A DNA stretch of 64,000 nt, taken from assembly GCA_963754305.1 (NCBI GenBank), contig CAVWFR010000032.1:1-64000 (forward strand), written 5' to 3'. The stretch comes from DATEDA01 sp963754305. GTDB lineage: Bacteria > Pseudomonadota > Gammaproteobacteria > Burkholderiales > SG8-39. The stretch's first letter is position 1. The number at the start of each line of letters is the position of its first letter. The position numbers and the translations under genes are program-made. The notes below the pieces were generated by a model that worked only from the letters and a program-made list of their open reading frames with translations, searched no databases and was not told the DNA's origin. Shown in pieces: positions 35,360 to 43,642 of the stretch.

Positions 35360-36541
35360 ATGAGCCCCGTCTTCGTCGCGATCGCGGTCACGCTCGCCGT
35401 CCAGACGCTCACGTCGATGGCGATGATCGCGCCGTCGGTGCTCGCGCCGGTGGCCGCGCCCGATCTCGGGCTCGCGCCGCAGTCGATCGGCTTCTTCGCC
35501 TCGCTGACGTATTTCGCCGCGATGCTCTCGGGGCTCGCGACCGGGCGCCTCACCGCCCGCTACGGACCGCTCGCCGTTTGCCAAGGCGCGGTCGTGCTCG
35601 CGGGCGCGGGACTAGCGCTCGGGTTCGTCGGGGTCGCCGCCGTCGTGCCGCTGGCGGCGCTCGTCATCGGCCTCGGCTACGGCGTGGTGAATCCGATCAG
35701 CTCGCACATCCTCGCCCGCCGCACACCGCCGGGGATGATGTCGCTCGTCTTCTCGATCAAGCAGACCGGCGTCCCGGTAGGCGGCGCGATCGCCGGCATC
35801 GTTGCGCCGCCGCTCGCGCTCATGCTCGGGTGGACCGGCGCGCTTCCCGTGCTGGGTGCGGTGTGCGTCGCCGCCGCGTTCGCACTTCTCCCCGCCCGCG
35901 CGGCGCTCGCCGAAGCACCGGCGCGGACGGCCGGCGGCCGGCGCGGACTGTTCGCCGGCCTGGGCCGCCCGATTCGGCTCGCGCTGTCCGACCCTCGGCT
36001 GCGCGAGCTGTCGGTCGCGTCGCTCGGCTACGCGGCGGTGCAGCTCGTGTTCGTGACCTACTTCGTCTCTTATCTCGCGCTCGAGCTCGGCTACAGCCTC
36101 GTCACCGCAGGCCTCGTGTACGCCTGCTCGCACGGTGCCGGCATCGCCGGACGGATCGCCTGGGGCGCCGTCGCCGATCGCTGGCTCGCGCCGCGGACGA
36201 TGCTCGCCGTTCTCGGCCTCATCACCGCGGTGTGCTCGCTCCTCGCCGCGGCGTTCTCGCCCGCCTGGCCGCTCGCGGCGGTGGTGGCCGTCGGGATGCT
36301 CTTCGGCGCGTCCGCTGTCGGGTGGAACGGCGTCTATCTCGCGGAGGTGGCGAGGGTCGCGCCCGCGGGGATGGTGACCACCGCGACCGGGGGCACGCAG
36401 TTCTTCACCTTCGCCGGTGCGCTCTCGGGGCCGCCGCTGTTTGCCGCCGCGGTCTGGGCGACCGGAAGCTACGCGTGGGCCTTCGGCCTGTTCTCGCTGC
36501 CGTCGGCGGCGGTGGCGCTACGGCTGGTGCTCCGCCGGTAG
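35360..36541 (+). CDS. MFS transporter
   Basis: A 393-residue major-facilitator protein with 12 hydrophobic segments in two halves; a cytoplasmic stretch in the middle (about 185-205, ARTAGGRRG) separates them. It has the loop-2 signature-like GLATGRLTARYGPLAV and GLGYGVVNPISSHIL. Relatives include cyanate/aromatic-acid-like MFS proteins; the substrate is not readable. It ends TAG 36541, ten bases before the isochorismatase gene, so the two form an operon. Confidence 0.88.
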   Translation: MSPVFVAIAVTLAVQTLTSMAMIAPSVLAPVAAPDLGLAPQSIGFFASLTYFAAMLSGLATGRLTARYGPLAVCQGAVVLAGAGLALGFVGVAAVVPLAALVIGLGYGVVNPISSHILARRTPPGMMSLVFSIKQTGVPVGGAIAGIVAPPLALMLGWTGALPVLGAVCVAAAFALLPARAALAEAPARTAGGRRGLFAGLGRPIRLALSDPRLRELSVASLGYAAVQLVFVTYFVSYLALELGYSLVTAGLVYACSHGAGIAGRIAWGAVADRWLAPRTMLAVLGLITAVCSLLAAAFSPAWPLAAVVAVGMLFGASAVGWNGVYLAEVARVAPAGMVTTATGGTQFFTFAGALSGPPLFAAAVWATGSYAWAFGLFSLPSAAVALRLVLRR

Positions 36542-36551
36542 AATTGGCGTC

Positions 36552-37226
36552 ATGAGCGGTCTGAACATTCCCGGCGAGCATTACAGCCACCCGGCGCGCC
36601 GCCGCGACTCGTTCGCGCACCTCGACCCGAGGATGACGGCGCTCGCCGTCGTCGACATGCAGAACTATTTCGTCGCGCCGGGCTACCAGGCGGAGATCGC
36701 GGCGGCGCGCGACATCGTGCCCGCGATCAACCGCGCGACCGCGGGCATGCGCGCCGCCGGCGCGCTCGTGATCTGGGTACTGACTACAGCCGACGGCGCG
36801 GACCGCGACTGGTCGAATCTGCATGCCGAGCTGTTGACGCCCCTGGCGAGCCGGAAGCGGCTGGAGGGGCTCGCCGAAGGATCGCCGGGCTTTGCGCTCT
36901 GGCCCGAGCTCGACGTGGCCGAGGCGGACGCGCGCGTGCTCAAGCGGCGCTATAGCGCGTTTCTGCCGGCTCCATCGCCGCTCGAGCGGCTGCTGCGCGA
37001 CCGGGCGATCGATACGCTGCTCGTCGCCGGCACGGCGACCAACGTCTGCTGCGACTCGACCGCGCGCGACGCGATGATGCTCGACTTCCGTACCGCGATG
37101 CTCGCCGACGCCAACGCCGCGCGCTCGGCCGACCTGCACGAGGGCGCGCTCGCGAACTTCCAGGCGTACTTCGGCGTGGTATGGACAGTGGACGAGGCGC
37201 TCGCACGCCTGACCCGCACGCGGTGA
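36552..37226 (+). CDS. Isochorismatase-family cysteine hydrolase
   Basis: A 224-residue amidohydrolase of the isochorismatase/nicotinamidase superfamily. The catalytic triad is D35 (VVDMQNYF), K131 (KRRYSAF) and C166 (GTATNVCCDSTARDA). The family cleaves amides or vinyl ethers such as nicotinamide, N-carbamoylsarcosine or ureidoacrylate; the substrate here is open. ATG 36552 is preceded by TAGAAT (36539-36544) at 7 bp, so the message could be leaderless or coupled to the MFS stop. Its stop overlaps the next GTG as GTGA. Confidence 0.9.
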   Translation: MSGLNIPGEHYSHPARRRDSFAHLDPRMTALAVVDMQNYFVAPGYQAEIAAARDIVPAINRATAGMRAAGALVIWVLTTADGADRDWSNLHAELLTPLASRKRLEGLAEGSPGFALWPELDVAEADARVLKRRYSAFLPAPSPLERLLRDRAIDTLLVAGTATNVCCDSTARDAMMLDFRTAMLADANAARSADLHEGALANFQAYFGVVWTVDEALARLTRTR

Positions 37227-37927
37227 GCGAGGGTGGCGGTGCCGTGCTCGTCGTCCACGGCCTGTGGATGAACCGGGTCGTGATGCTCTATCTTGCGCGG
37301 CGCTTGCGCGAACGCGGATTCGCCGCGCGCGCCGTCGGCTATTACTCGGCGATGCACGATCTTGCCCGCAACGCGCGCCAGGTCGCCGCCGCGATCGGCG
37401 CGATCGGCGCCACGCGCGTCCACGTCGTTGCGCACAGCCTGGGCGGCGTGGTTGCGCTCGCGGCGCTCCGCGACCGGCCCGATCCGCGCGTGCGTCGCGT
37501 CGTTCTGCTCGGCTCGCCGCTGGCGGGCTCCGCTAGCGGCCGGCAGCTCGCCGCAAAGCGCTGGGGCGCGCCGCTGCTCGGGGCGACCCGTGGTCTGTGG
37601 GGCGATATGCCGCGACTCGAGTTCCCGCGAGGCGTCGAGGTCGGGGCGATCGCCGGCGCGCGCGGGTTCGGGCTCGGACGACTCGTCGGGCTCGAGGTGC
37701 CGACGCCGAACGACGGTGTGGTGGCGGTCGAGGAGACCAAGCATCCCGGGCTCGCCGATCACCTGGTGATGCCGGTCGCGCACGGCGAGATGCTCGTCTC
37801 GAACGCAGTCGCGCGGCAGGCGGCGGCGTTCCTGGAGACCGGGAGGTTCCATGGTCCAGCACTCCCTGACGAGGGGGTCGGGAAGTCCGGCGGGAGCCGG
37901 AGGAACCGCGGGGTTTCTTGGCGCTGA
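37223..37927 (+). CDS. Alpha/beta hydrolase (lipase/esterase-like)
   Basis: A 234-residue alpha/beta-hydrolase. The GTG start at 37223 overlaps the upstream TGA. An oxyanion HG motif (VVHGLWMN), nucleophile S72 in VVAHSLGGV, an acidic residue near PTPNDGVVAVEE and a late His (PVAHGEML) give the triad in order. The family covers small esterases and lipase-like acyltransferases; the specificity is unknown. The last 30 residues are basic, low complexity, and overlap the next gene's start, so the true C-terminus may be shorter in function. Confidence 0.82.
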   Translation: MSEGGGAVLVVHGLWMNRVVMLYLARRLRERGFAARAVGYYSAMHDLARNARQVAAAIGAIGATRVHVVAHSLGGVVALAALRDRPDPRVRRVVLLGSPLAGSASGRQLAAKRWGAPLLGATRGLWGDMPRLEFPRGVEVGAIAGARGFGLGRLVGLEVPTPNDGVVAVEETKHPGLADHLVMPVAHGEMLVSNAVARQAAAFLETGRFHGPALPDEGVGKSGGSRRNRGVSWR

Positions 37928-39051
37928 CGAACCCCGCCGGCCCGGATTCGCTTGCGTCCCCCCTTATCAGGCGGGCGAGGCGCGGGCTGCTCGTCGCCGC
38001 TCTGATCGCGGTGATCGCCGCAGCGGGCTGCTCGACAATCTCCTACTACGGCCAGGCGATTGGCGGCCACATGGAGGTGATGCGCCGCGCCGAGCCGATC
38101 CCCGGGCGCATCGCCGATCCGGCGACGCCGCCGGAGCTCCGCGCGAAGCTCGAGCGCGTGGTCGCGATTCGCGAGTTCGCGACGGCGGAGCTCGGCCTTC
38201 CCGACAACGGCAGCTATCGCTCGTACGCCGACCTCGGCCGGCCCTACGTCGTGTGGAACGTGTTCGCCGCCCCGGAGTTCTCGGTCGCGCCGCGGCAGAG
38301 CTGCTTCCCGATCGTCGGCTGCATCGGCTATCGCGGCTACTACGGCGAGGGGGATGCCGAGGGCTTCGGCGCGGGCCTGCGCAAGGAGGGCTTCGACGTC
38401 TTCGTCTACGGCGTACCGGCGTACTCGACGCTCGGGTGGTTCGACGACCCGGTGCTCAACACCTTCATCCGATATCCCGACGCGGAGCTCGCCCGGCTGA
38501 TGTTCCACGAGCTCGCGCACCACGTCGTCTACATGAAGGGCGATACGACGTTCAACGAGTCGTTCGCGGTCGCGGTGGAGGAGGAGGGCCTGCGCCGCTG
38601 GCTCGCGCGGAACGCGACACCGGCCGAGCGCGAGGCCTATGCGGCGTCGCGCGAGCGTCGCGGCGAGTTCGTCCGCCTGGTGCTGCGCTACCGGGAACGC
38701 CTCGCTGCGTTCTACCGCGAGCCGCTCGCGGACGACGCGAAGCGCGCCGGGAAGCGGGCGCTGTTCGCGGAGATGACCGCGGAGTACGGTACGCTGAAGA
38801 CCGAGACTTGGGGCGGCTTCGCCGGCTACGACCGGTTCTTCGCCGGCGTGAACAACGCGCACGTCGCCACGGTGGCGACCTACGAACAGCTGGTGCCGGC
38901 GTTTCGCGCGCTGCTCGCGCGGGAAGGCGGCGATCTGCCGCGGTTCTACGCGGCGGTGAAGGAGCTCGCCGCGCTCGACAAACCGCAGCGCGACGCGGCG
39001 CTGTGCGCCCTCGCCCCGTCTACCAATGCCCCGTGCCTGGGTCGCCTTTGA
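37918..39051 (+). CDS. Putative zinc aminopeptidase lipoprotein
   Basis: A 377-residue lipoprotein, TTG start at 37918, 10 bp inside the hydrolase gene. A basic N-terminus and hydrophobic segment (23-37) end in a lipobox at C38 (AAGC). The protein matches the putative-aminopeptidase family (PF10023 type): STISYYGQAIGGHM, then the zinc motif H197-E198-L199-A200-H201 (HELAHH) and a downstream glutamate in FNESFAV. It would be tethered in the periplasm. The 3' end overlaps the antisense DUF427 gene by 32 bp. Confidence 0.85.
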   Translation: MALTNPAGPDSLASPLIRRARRGLLVAALIAVIAAAGCSTISYYGQAIGGHMEVMRRAEPIPGRIADPATPPELRAKLERVVAIREFATAELGLPDNGSYRSYADLGRPYVVWNVFAAPEFSVAPRQSCFPIVGCIGYRGYYGEGDAEGFGAGLRKEGFDVFVYGVPAYSTLGWFDDPVLNTFIRYPDAELARLMFHELAHHVVYMKGDTTFNESFAVAVEEEGLRRWLARNATPAEREAYAASRERRGEFVRLVLRYRERLAAFYREPLADDAKRAGKRALFAEMTAEYGTLKTETWGGFAGYDRFFAGVNNAHVATVATYEQLVPAFRALLAREGGDLPRFYAAVKELAALDKPQRDAALCALAPSTNAPCLGRL

Positions 39052-39532
39052 AGGGACCCGCGAGCTCGCTCGTCACCCAGCCACCGTAGAACTCGCCGGG
39101 CTGCGGACGTACGCGCTCGCCGGCGACCAAGCACTCGAGACGGCCCGGGTAAAACGACACGTAGTTGCGGATCCGCTCGAAGGCCGGCGCGGGTTGCGGA
39201 TAGCTCCAGCCCGCAGCGGTTGCCGCCGGCGCGCTCGACAGCGCCCAGTAGCGCGCCGCGCCTTTCCACTCGCAGAACGAACTGCCCGGCGCCTTGACGA
39301 GACGCGACCAGTCGATGTCGTCCGGCGGGATGTAGAACGTCGGCGGGCTCGCGGTTTCGAGCACGCGGTAGGTGCGCGTGGAGGTGGCGATGCGTACGCC
39401 ACCCGCGCTCACTTCCACGAGCCGCTCGTCGGCGACGACTCGCGGCGGGCGCGGGTAGTCCCAGACGGACTCCTGGCCGGGTGCCGGCAGGGTCGCGAAC
39501 GGCGGGCGCTTCTGGCCGCGGTATTCCCACAT
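39020..39532 (-). CDS. DUF427 domain protein
   Basis: A 170-residue protein fully occupied by DUF427: VSAGGVRIATSTRTYRVLE, YIPPDDIDWSRLV, the FCEWKGAARYWAL motif with W and Y of the tunnel-like fold, and NYVSFYPGRLE near the end. No activity has been proven for the family that I know of. TAAGAT lies 9 bp before the ATG, so the mRNA may be leaderless. The 3' end overlaps the aminopeptidase gene tail to tail. Confidence 0.9.
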   Translation of the reverse strand: MWEYRGQKRPPFATLPAPGQESVWDYPRPPRVVADERLVEVSAGGVRIATSTRTYRVLETASPPTFYIPPDDIDWSRLVKAPGSSFCEWKGAARYWALSSAPAATAAGWSYPQPAPAFERIRNYVSFYPGRLECLVAGERVRPQPGEFYGGWVTSELAGPFKGDPGTGHW

Positions 39533-39793
39533 CGTGCGCGGATCTTACCGGCGTGTGACCCTCCCGCTCCGGCGCGGAGTGTCGGGCGTGGTGTTGGGCC
39601 GCTGCCCGCAGCGCCCGCCATGCACGTGCTGAACTGCGACGACCACCCAAGACACGCCGCCCGCCGTACTGGCTACGCGACGATAGAGGCGCATCTCGCC
39701 ACGGCGCCGGCTCGCTCGGCGCCGCGGCCGACCTCGCTTAGATCGCCGCGAAGCTCCACTGACCCTGCGGGCGCGAGTCAGCGGAACGGGAAA

Positions 39794-41032
39794 CTAGACG
39801 CGCTGTGCATCGCCGGGCGTATCCCGCAGCGGCAGGAGCCATGCGAGCACCGCGATCTGCAGCACCGCGATGCCCAGCAGCGCCGCCGCGTATCCGTCCG
39901 GCGCGTACCGCCCGTCGGCGACCGGGTACGCACGCAGGACGGCGCCGATCCCCCACTGGAATGCGAACGACGCGGAGAACATTCCGAAGTTGACCGCGGT
40001 GATCGCGCGGCCCGACATCGCCGCCGGGAAGTGCGGCGTGATCAGCGCGAAGACGAGCGCGCCCGACATGACGGTGAAGCCGTAGGCCGCCAAGAGCGCC
40101 GCGCGCGGGAGCGTGGCGTTCAAAGCGATCGCGACGAACGCGGCGAACGAGATAAGCAGTCCGGCCTTGTAGAGGGCGAGCCGCGAGAACCCGCGCGCTG
40201 CGAGCCGGTCGGCAAAGCTGCCGAAGGCGACCGAACCGATCGCGTAAGCCGCAGCACATACGAAGAGCAGCCTCGCGGCTCCCTCGCGCGCGAAGCCCGC
40301 CACGTCGGTGAGCCAGGGGCCGAGCCAGAGCCCCTGCAGCGCCTGATAGGCGCCGTGCGTGATCACGAACGGCAGCGCGATCCGCCAGAACAGCGGCCGC
40401 GCCATGATCTGCCCGATGCCGCGGATCTGCTCGCCCCAGGTCGCGCCCGCGCCCGGCAGCGCCTTCTCGGGCATGCAGAGCGCGATCAGCGCCGCGACCG
40501 CGAGCGACGCCGCCGCGAGCGCGTAGAACATCGCGCGCCAGCCGATCGTGCCGAGTGCAGCCTCGACCGGTGCCGTCGCCGCGAGCCCGCCGACGCCGCC
40601 GAAGAAGATGTACCAGCCGCTGATCGTCGCGAGGCGCGAGAGCGGAAACCAGAGGGTGAACGCCTTGATCGCGCCCATCAGGCAGGCCGACACGCCGAGA
40701 CCGATCAGTCCGCGGCCGAACGCAAGCGTACCGAAGCCGTCCGCGCCGCCGAAGACGAACGCACCGACCGCCGTGACGCAGAGCAGCGCCGCGACCACCC
40801 GGCGGGGGCCGTAGCGATCGAGAAACACGCCGACCGGCAGCTGGGCGACTCCGAATGCGATGAAGTAGGTACTCGTCAGCAACCCCAGATCGGACGGCGC
40901 GAGCGCGAACTCGCGCGCGAGATCCTTGGCGATGACCGCGTTCACGTTGCGGAAGAAGTAAGAGAGGAAGTAGCCCGCGGCGAACGGGACGAAGATCAGC
41001 GCGACGAGGCGCACCGGGATCGCCGGGGTCAT
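39794..41032 (-). CDS. MFS transporter
   Basis: A 412-residue major-facilitator protein with 12 predicted membrane segments. It shows the loop motif PVGVFLDRYGPRRVVAAL between helices 2 and 3, and FASFADRLAARG between 8 and 9 (read GSFADRL). Similar sugar-phosphate/anion-type MFS proteins start VPFAAGYFLSYFFRNVNAVI. The substrate is open. The gene is alone, with a 260-bp gene-free gap at its 3' side and a REP-like repeat at its 5' side. Confidence 0.88.
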   Translation of the reverse strand: MTPAIPVRLVALIFVPFAAGYFLSYFFRNVNAVIAKDLAREFALAPSDLGLLTSTYFIAFGVAQLPVGVFLDRYGPRRVVAALLCVTAVGAFVFGGADGFGTLAFGRGLIGLGVSACLMGAIKAFTLWFPLSRLATISGWYIFFGGVGGLAATAPVEAALGTIGWRAMFYALAAASLAVAALIALCMPEKALPGAGATWGEQIRGIGQIMARPLFWRIALPFVITHGAYQALQGLWLGPWLTDVAGFAREGAARLLFVCAAAYAIGSVAFGSFADRLAARGFSRLALYKAGLLISFAAFVAIALNATLPRAALLAAYGFTVMSGALVFALITPHFPAAMSGRAITAVNFGMFSASFAFQWGIGAVLRAYPVADGRYAPDGYAAALLGIAVLQIAVLAWLLPLRDTPGDAQRV

Positions 41033-41038
41033 TCACTC

Positions 41039-41122
41039 GTCGCCCCGGCGAACGCCGGGGCCCAGGAGACGTGCGATAAGCGATCCACGTCAGCACGAAA
41101 TGCCGGCTTTCGCCGGCATGAC
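41039..41122. repeat. REP-like palindromic repeat, copy 2 (two hairpins)
   Basis: CCCCGGCGAACGCCGGGG (41043-41060) and ATGCCGGCTTTCGCCGGCAT (41100-41119, perfect 8-bp arms) flank about 40 bp of unrelated sequence. The element fills the gap between the MFS start and the GST stop. Confidence 0.8.
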
Positions 41123-41130
41123 GGGGGACC

Positions 41131-41742
41131 TCAGGTCAAAGGAATCTCGCCCACGTGCTGCCGGAACGCCGGACGATCCTTGAGCCGCTCGTAGTACTTC
41201 GCGAGGTTCAGATGCGCCGGTCGCTCGATCGGGAGCTGGAACCAGCGGTTGACGAAGGAGCCGAGCGGGATGTCCCCCATCGAGAACTCGCGACCGGCGA
41301 TGTGAGGCTGCGCGGCGAGTGCGTCGTCGGCGATCTTCCAAACATCGATGGCCTGCTTGATCGCCGCCTCGACCGCGGCGTTGTCCCGCTTCTCGGCCGG
41401 GGTCCGGATGAGCTGCCAGAAGACGGTTGTGAGCGGGGCGCCGACGGTGCTCGTCGTCCAGTCCATCCACTTCTCCTCGCTGTACCCCTGCTCGAGCGAG
41501 CGCGGCTTGCCGTGCCTGGCGTAGAGATAGCGCACGATCACGTTCGATTCCCACAGAACGAAACCGTCGTAGTCGATCGTGGGCACGCGCCCGTTGGGGT
41601 TGAGCTTGCGGTACTCGGGCGAGTTGACGACGCCGAACGCCATCCCGGCGTCGATGCGTTCGTGGGGGATCTTGAGCTCGCCGACCGCCCACATCACTTT
41701 CTGCACGTTGATCGAGTTGACGCGCCCCCAGATCCTCAGCAT
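41131..41742 (-). CDS. Glutathione S-transferase family protein
   Basis: A 203-residue GST. An AGGAGATGAA precedes ATG 41742. The thioredoxin-like N-domain (1-80) has INVQKVMWAVGEL, the cis-Pro GRVPTIDYD and the GSH-contacting LWESNVIVRYL. The helical C-domain (90-200) ends in LAKYYERLKDRPAFRQHV. S14 or N15-type residues near SINVQK would be the catalytic position in this class. It conjugates glutathione or acts as a binding protein; the substrate is unknown. It is read alone. Confidence 0.9.
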   Translation of the reverse strand: MLRIWGRVNSINVQKVMWAVGELKIPHERIDAGMAFGVVNSPEYRKLNPNGRVPTIDYDGFVLWESNVIVRYLYARHGKPRSLEQGYSEEKWMDWTTSTVGAPLTTVFWQLIRTPAEKRDNAAVEAAIKQAIDVWKIADDALAAQPHIAGREFSMGDIPLGSFVNRWFQLPIERPAHLNLAKYYERLKDRPAFRQHVGEIPLT

Positions 41743-41901
41743 TTCATCTCCTCTTCTTTCGTCTCGGAGCCCGCTCGCGCGCGGCGCCGAAGTCGCGAGC
41801 GATCCGCGCCGCGGCGAGTTTACGCTGCTGACCCGCCCTGTCGCCACATGGCCAGTCCGTCACGAACGGACAGGGAGCCGAACGGCTAGGGATGGTCCTG
41901 C

Positions 41902-42051
41902 TTAGGCTGGCCGGCGTCGCGCGCCACGCTTGTTCGTCCCAACCCTTCCGGCCACGAGGTAGGGTGCGAGTTCCTCCCGCAGGACATGTCGGAGCGTCTC
42001 GGCCAAGGCTCCGTCGCGACGCGCCATGAACTCCCGCAGCGCAGTATTCAT
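41902..42051 (-). CDS. BrnA/DUF4415-like antitoxin fragment (49 residues), probably a relic
   Basis: A 49-residue frame reads NTALREFMARRDGALAETLR and LREELAPYL. The codons before its ATG, still open, read GGSYQTTMNTALREF, which is how the C-terminal helix-rich part of BrnA/DUF4415 antitoxins normally begins (GYQTxxN..LR..). The conserved YQT lies upstream of any start codon, so the N-terminus seems lost. No toxin partner (BrnT-like) is adjacent. It lies 46 bp after the amidase stop on the same strand. Confidence 0.35.
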   Translation of the reverse strand: MNTALREFMARRDGALAETLRHVLREELAPYLVAGRVGTNKRGARRRPA

Positions 42052-42097
42052 CGTGGTCTGATAGCTCCCACCGCCCGCACAGCCAGCCGCGCCGCCG

Positions 42098-43504
42098 CTA
42101 GATCGCCGGCCGCCGCAGATGATCCGTCGCGCCCTGGAACGCGTGCGCCGCGCGCAGCGCCAGATCCTCGCGATAGCTCGGCGCGACGAGCTGCAAGCCG
42201 ACCGGCAGCCCTTCTTTCGTGAACCCGCACGGCACCGACAGCGCCGGCTGCTGCGTGAGGTTGAACGGATAGCTGAAGGGCGTCCACCACGTCCAATCGT
42301 CCGCGGGTCCCGTCGGCTCTTTCGGCACGATGCGCCCCACGTCGAACGCCGGCACCGCGAGTGCGGGCGTAGCGAGCAGATCCCACTCGAGATGAAACCG
42401 CTTCATTCGCTCGCCCATAGCGGTCCGCGCGCCGATTGCGTCGAAGTACGCGGCCAGCGTGTGGCGCGAGCCGTGCTCGAAGGCCTTGCGCAGCGCCGGC
42501 TCGAGTAGCGCGAACTTCTCGCGTGGCAGCTTGCGGAGCGCATTGAACGCGCCGCCCGTCCAGTGCACCCAGAACGTGTCGCGCGCATCCGGGAAACCCG
42601 GATCGATCTGCTCGACGTGGGCTCCGAGATCGGAAAGGACCTTCATGCTCTCGGCAACCCGGGCCTCGACTTCCGGATCGACGTACTCGATGTAGCCGAG
42701 TCGCGGGCTGTACGCGATGCGCAGGCCCTTGATGCCCTGCCCGAGGGTCGCCGTCCAATCGGTGGCGTCCGGAGGCAGCGCGAACCAGTCACGAGGATCG
42801 GGCCGTGCAAGCACGTTCAGCATCAGCGCGACGTCGGCGATCGAGCGTGCCATCGGTCCGATATGCGCGACGGTGCCCATCGGCGAGAGCGGCCAGGCGG
42901 GCACGCGCCCGAACTGCGCTTTGATGCCCGAGATGCCGGCGAACGCGCACGGAATGCGGATCGAGCCGCCGCCGTCCGTGCCGACCGCGAGCTGGCCGAG
43001 TCCGGCTGCGACCTGTGCCGAGGCGCCGCCGCTCGAGCCGCCGGGCGTGCGTTCGAGATTCCACGGGTTGCGCGTGATACCGGTGAGCGCGCTGTCGGTA
43101 ACGCCCTTCCACCCGTATTCCGGCGTGCAGGTCTTGCCGAGCAGCACCGCGCCCGCCTCGCGCAGGCGCGCGGTCGCCGGCGCGTCGTCGTGCCACGGGC
43201 CGGCCGGGTCGACCGTCTTCGAGCCGCGCAGCGTCGGCCAGCCCTTCGCGAGCACGAGGTCCTTGATCGAGGCCGGCACGCCGTCGACCGCGCCGGCGGG
43301 CTCGCCCTTCGCCCAGCGCGCTTCCGACGCGCGCGCGGCGGCGAGCGCCCCTTCCTCGTCGACAAGGCAGTAGGCGTTGAGCTTGGGATTCAGTGTGCGG
43401 ATGCGATCGAGCACCGCGCGTGTCGTCTCGACGGGCGAGAGCTCGCGCTTGCGGTAGCGGGCGACGAGCTCCGTCGCCGGCATGAAGCAAAGATCGGCGG
43501 TCAC
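42098..43504 (-). CDS. Amidase (amidase-signature family)
   Basis: A 468-residue amide hydrolase. The Ser-cisSer-Lys triad is present: K81 (ASIKDLV), S157/S158 (TPGGSSGGASA) and S181 (VGTDGGGSIRIP). GTG 43504 with GAGG nine bases upstream starts at the usual VTADLCFMPATELV. Length and motif order are normal. It could release ammonia from aryl or acyl amides and may feed the catabolic genes to the right. It is divergent from the TPP enzyme gene. Confidence 0.92.
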   Translation of the reverse strand: MTADLCFMPATELVARYRKRELSPVETTRAVLDRIRTLNPKLNAYCLVDEEGALAAARASEARWAKGEPAGAVDGVPASIKDLVLAKGWPTLRGSKTVDPAGPWHDDAPATARLREAGAVLLGKTCTPEYGWKGVTDSALTGITRNPWNLERTPGGSSGGASAQVAAGLGQLAVGTDGGGSIRIPCAFAGISGIKAQFGRVPAWPLSPMGTVAHIGPMARSIADVALMLNVLARPDPRDWFALPPDATDWTATLGQGIKGLRIAYSPRLGYIEYVDPEVEARVAESMKVLSDLGAHVEQIDPGFPDARDTFWVHWTGGAFNALRKLPREKFALLEPALRKAFEHGSRHTLAAYFDAIGARTAMGERMKRFHLEWDLLATPALAVPAFDVGRIVPKEPTGPADDWTWWTPFSYPFNLTQQPALSVPCGFTKEGLPVGLQLVAPSYREDLALRAAHAFQGATDHLRRPAI

Positions 43505-43563
43505 TTCTTGCGCCTCGTTGCGGTCTTCGCGGCCTTCTTTGGCGGGGAGTTGTGGATTTTCAT
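43501..43563 (-). CDS. Possible 20-residue basic leader peptide upstream of amidase
   Basis: An ATG at 43563 opens a 20-codon frame reading KIHNSPPKKAAKTATRRKK after the initiator, and its TGA overlaps the amidase GTG as GTGA. The peptide is strongly basic. Its tight coupling to the amidase start is suggestive, but an ORF this short can arise by chance. Confidence 0.25.
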   Translation of the reverse strand: MKIHNSPPKKAAKTATRRKK

Positions 43564-43642
43564 GGCGGGCTCGTCCGTGGCGCGCCGATGGTAACGCAGG
43601 CGGTATCATGCGACCCACCCCGCGCCCGCGCCGAGGATTCCC

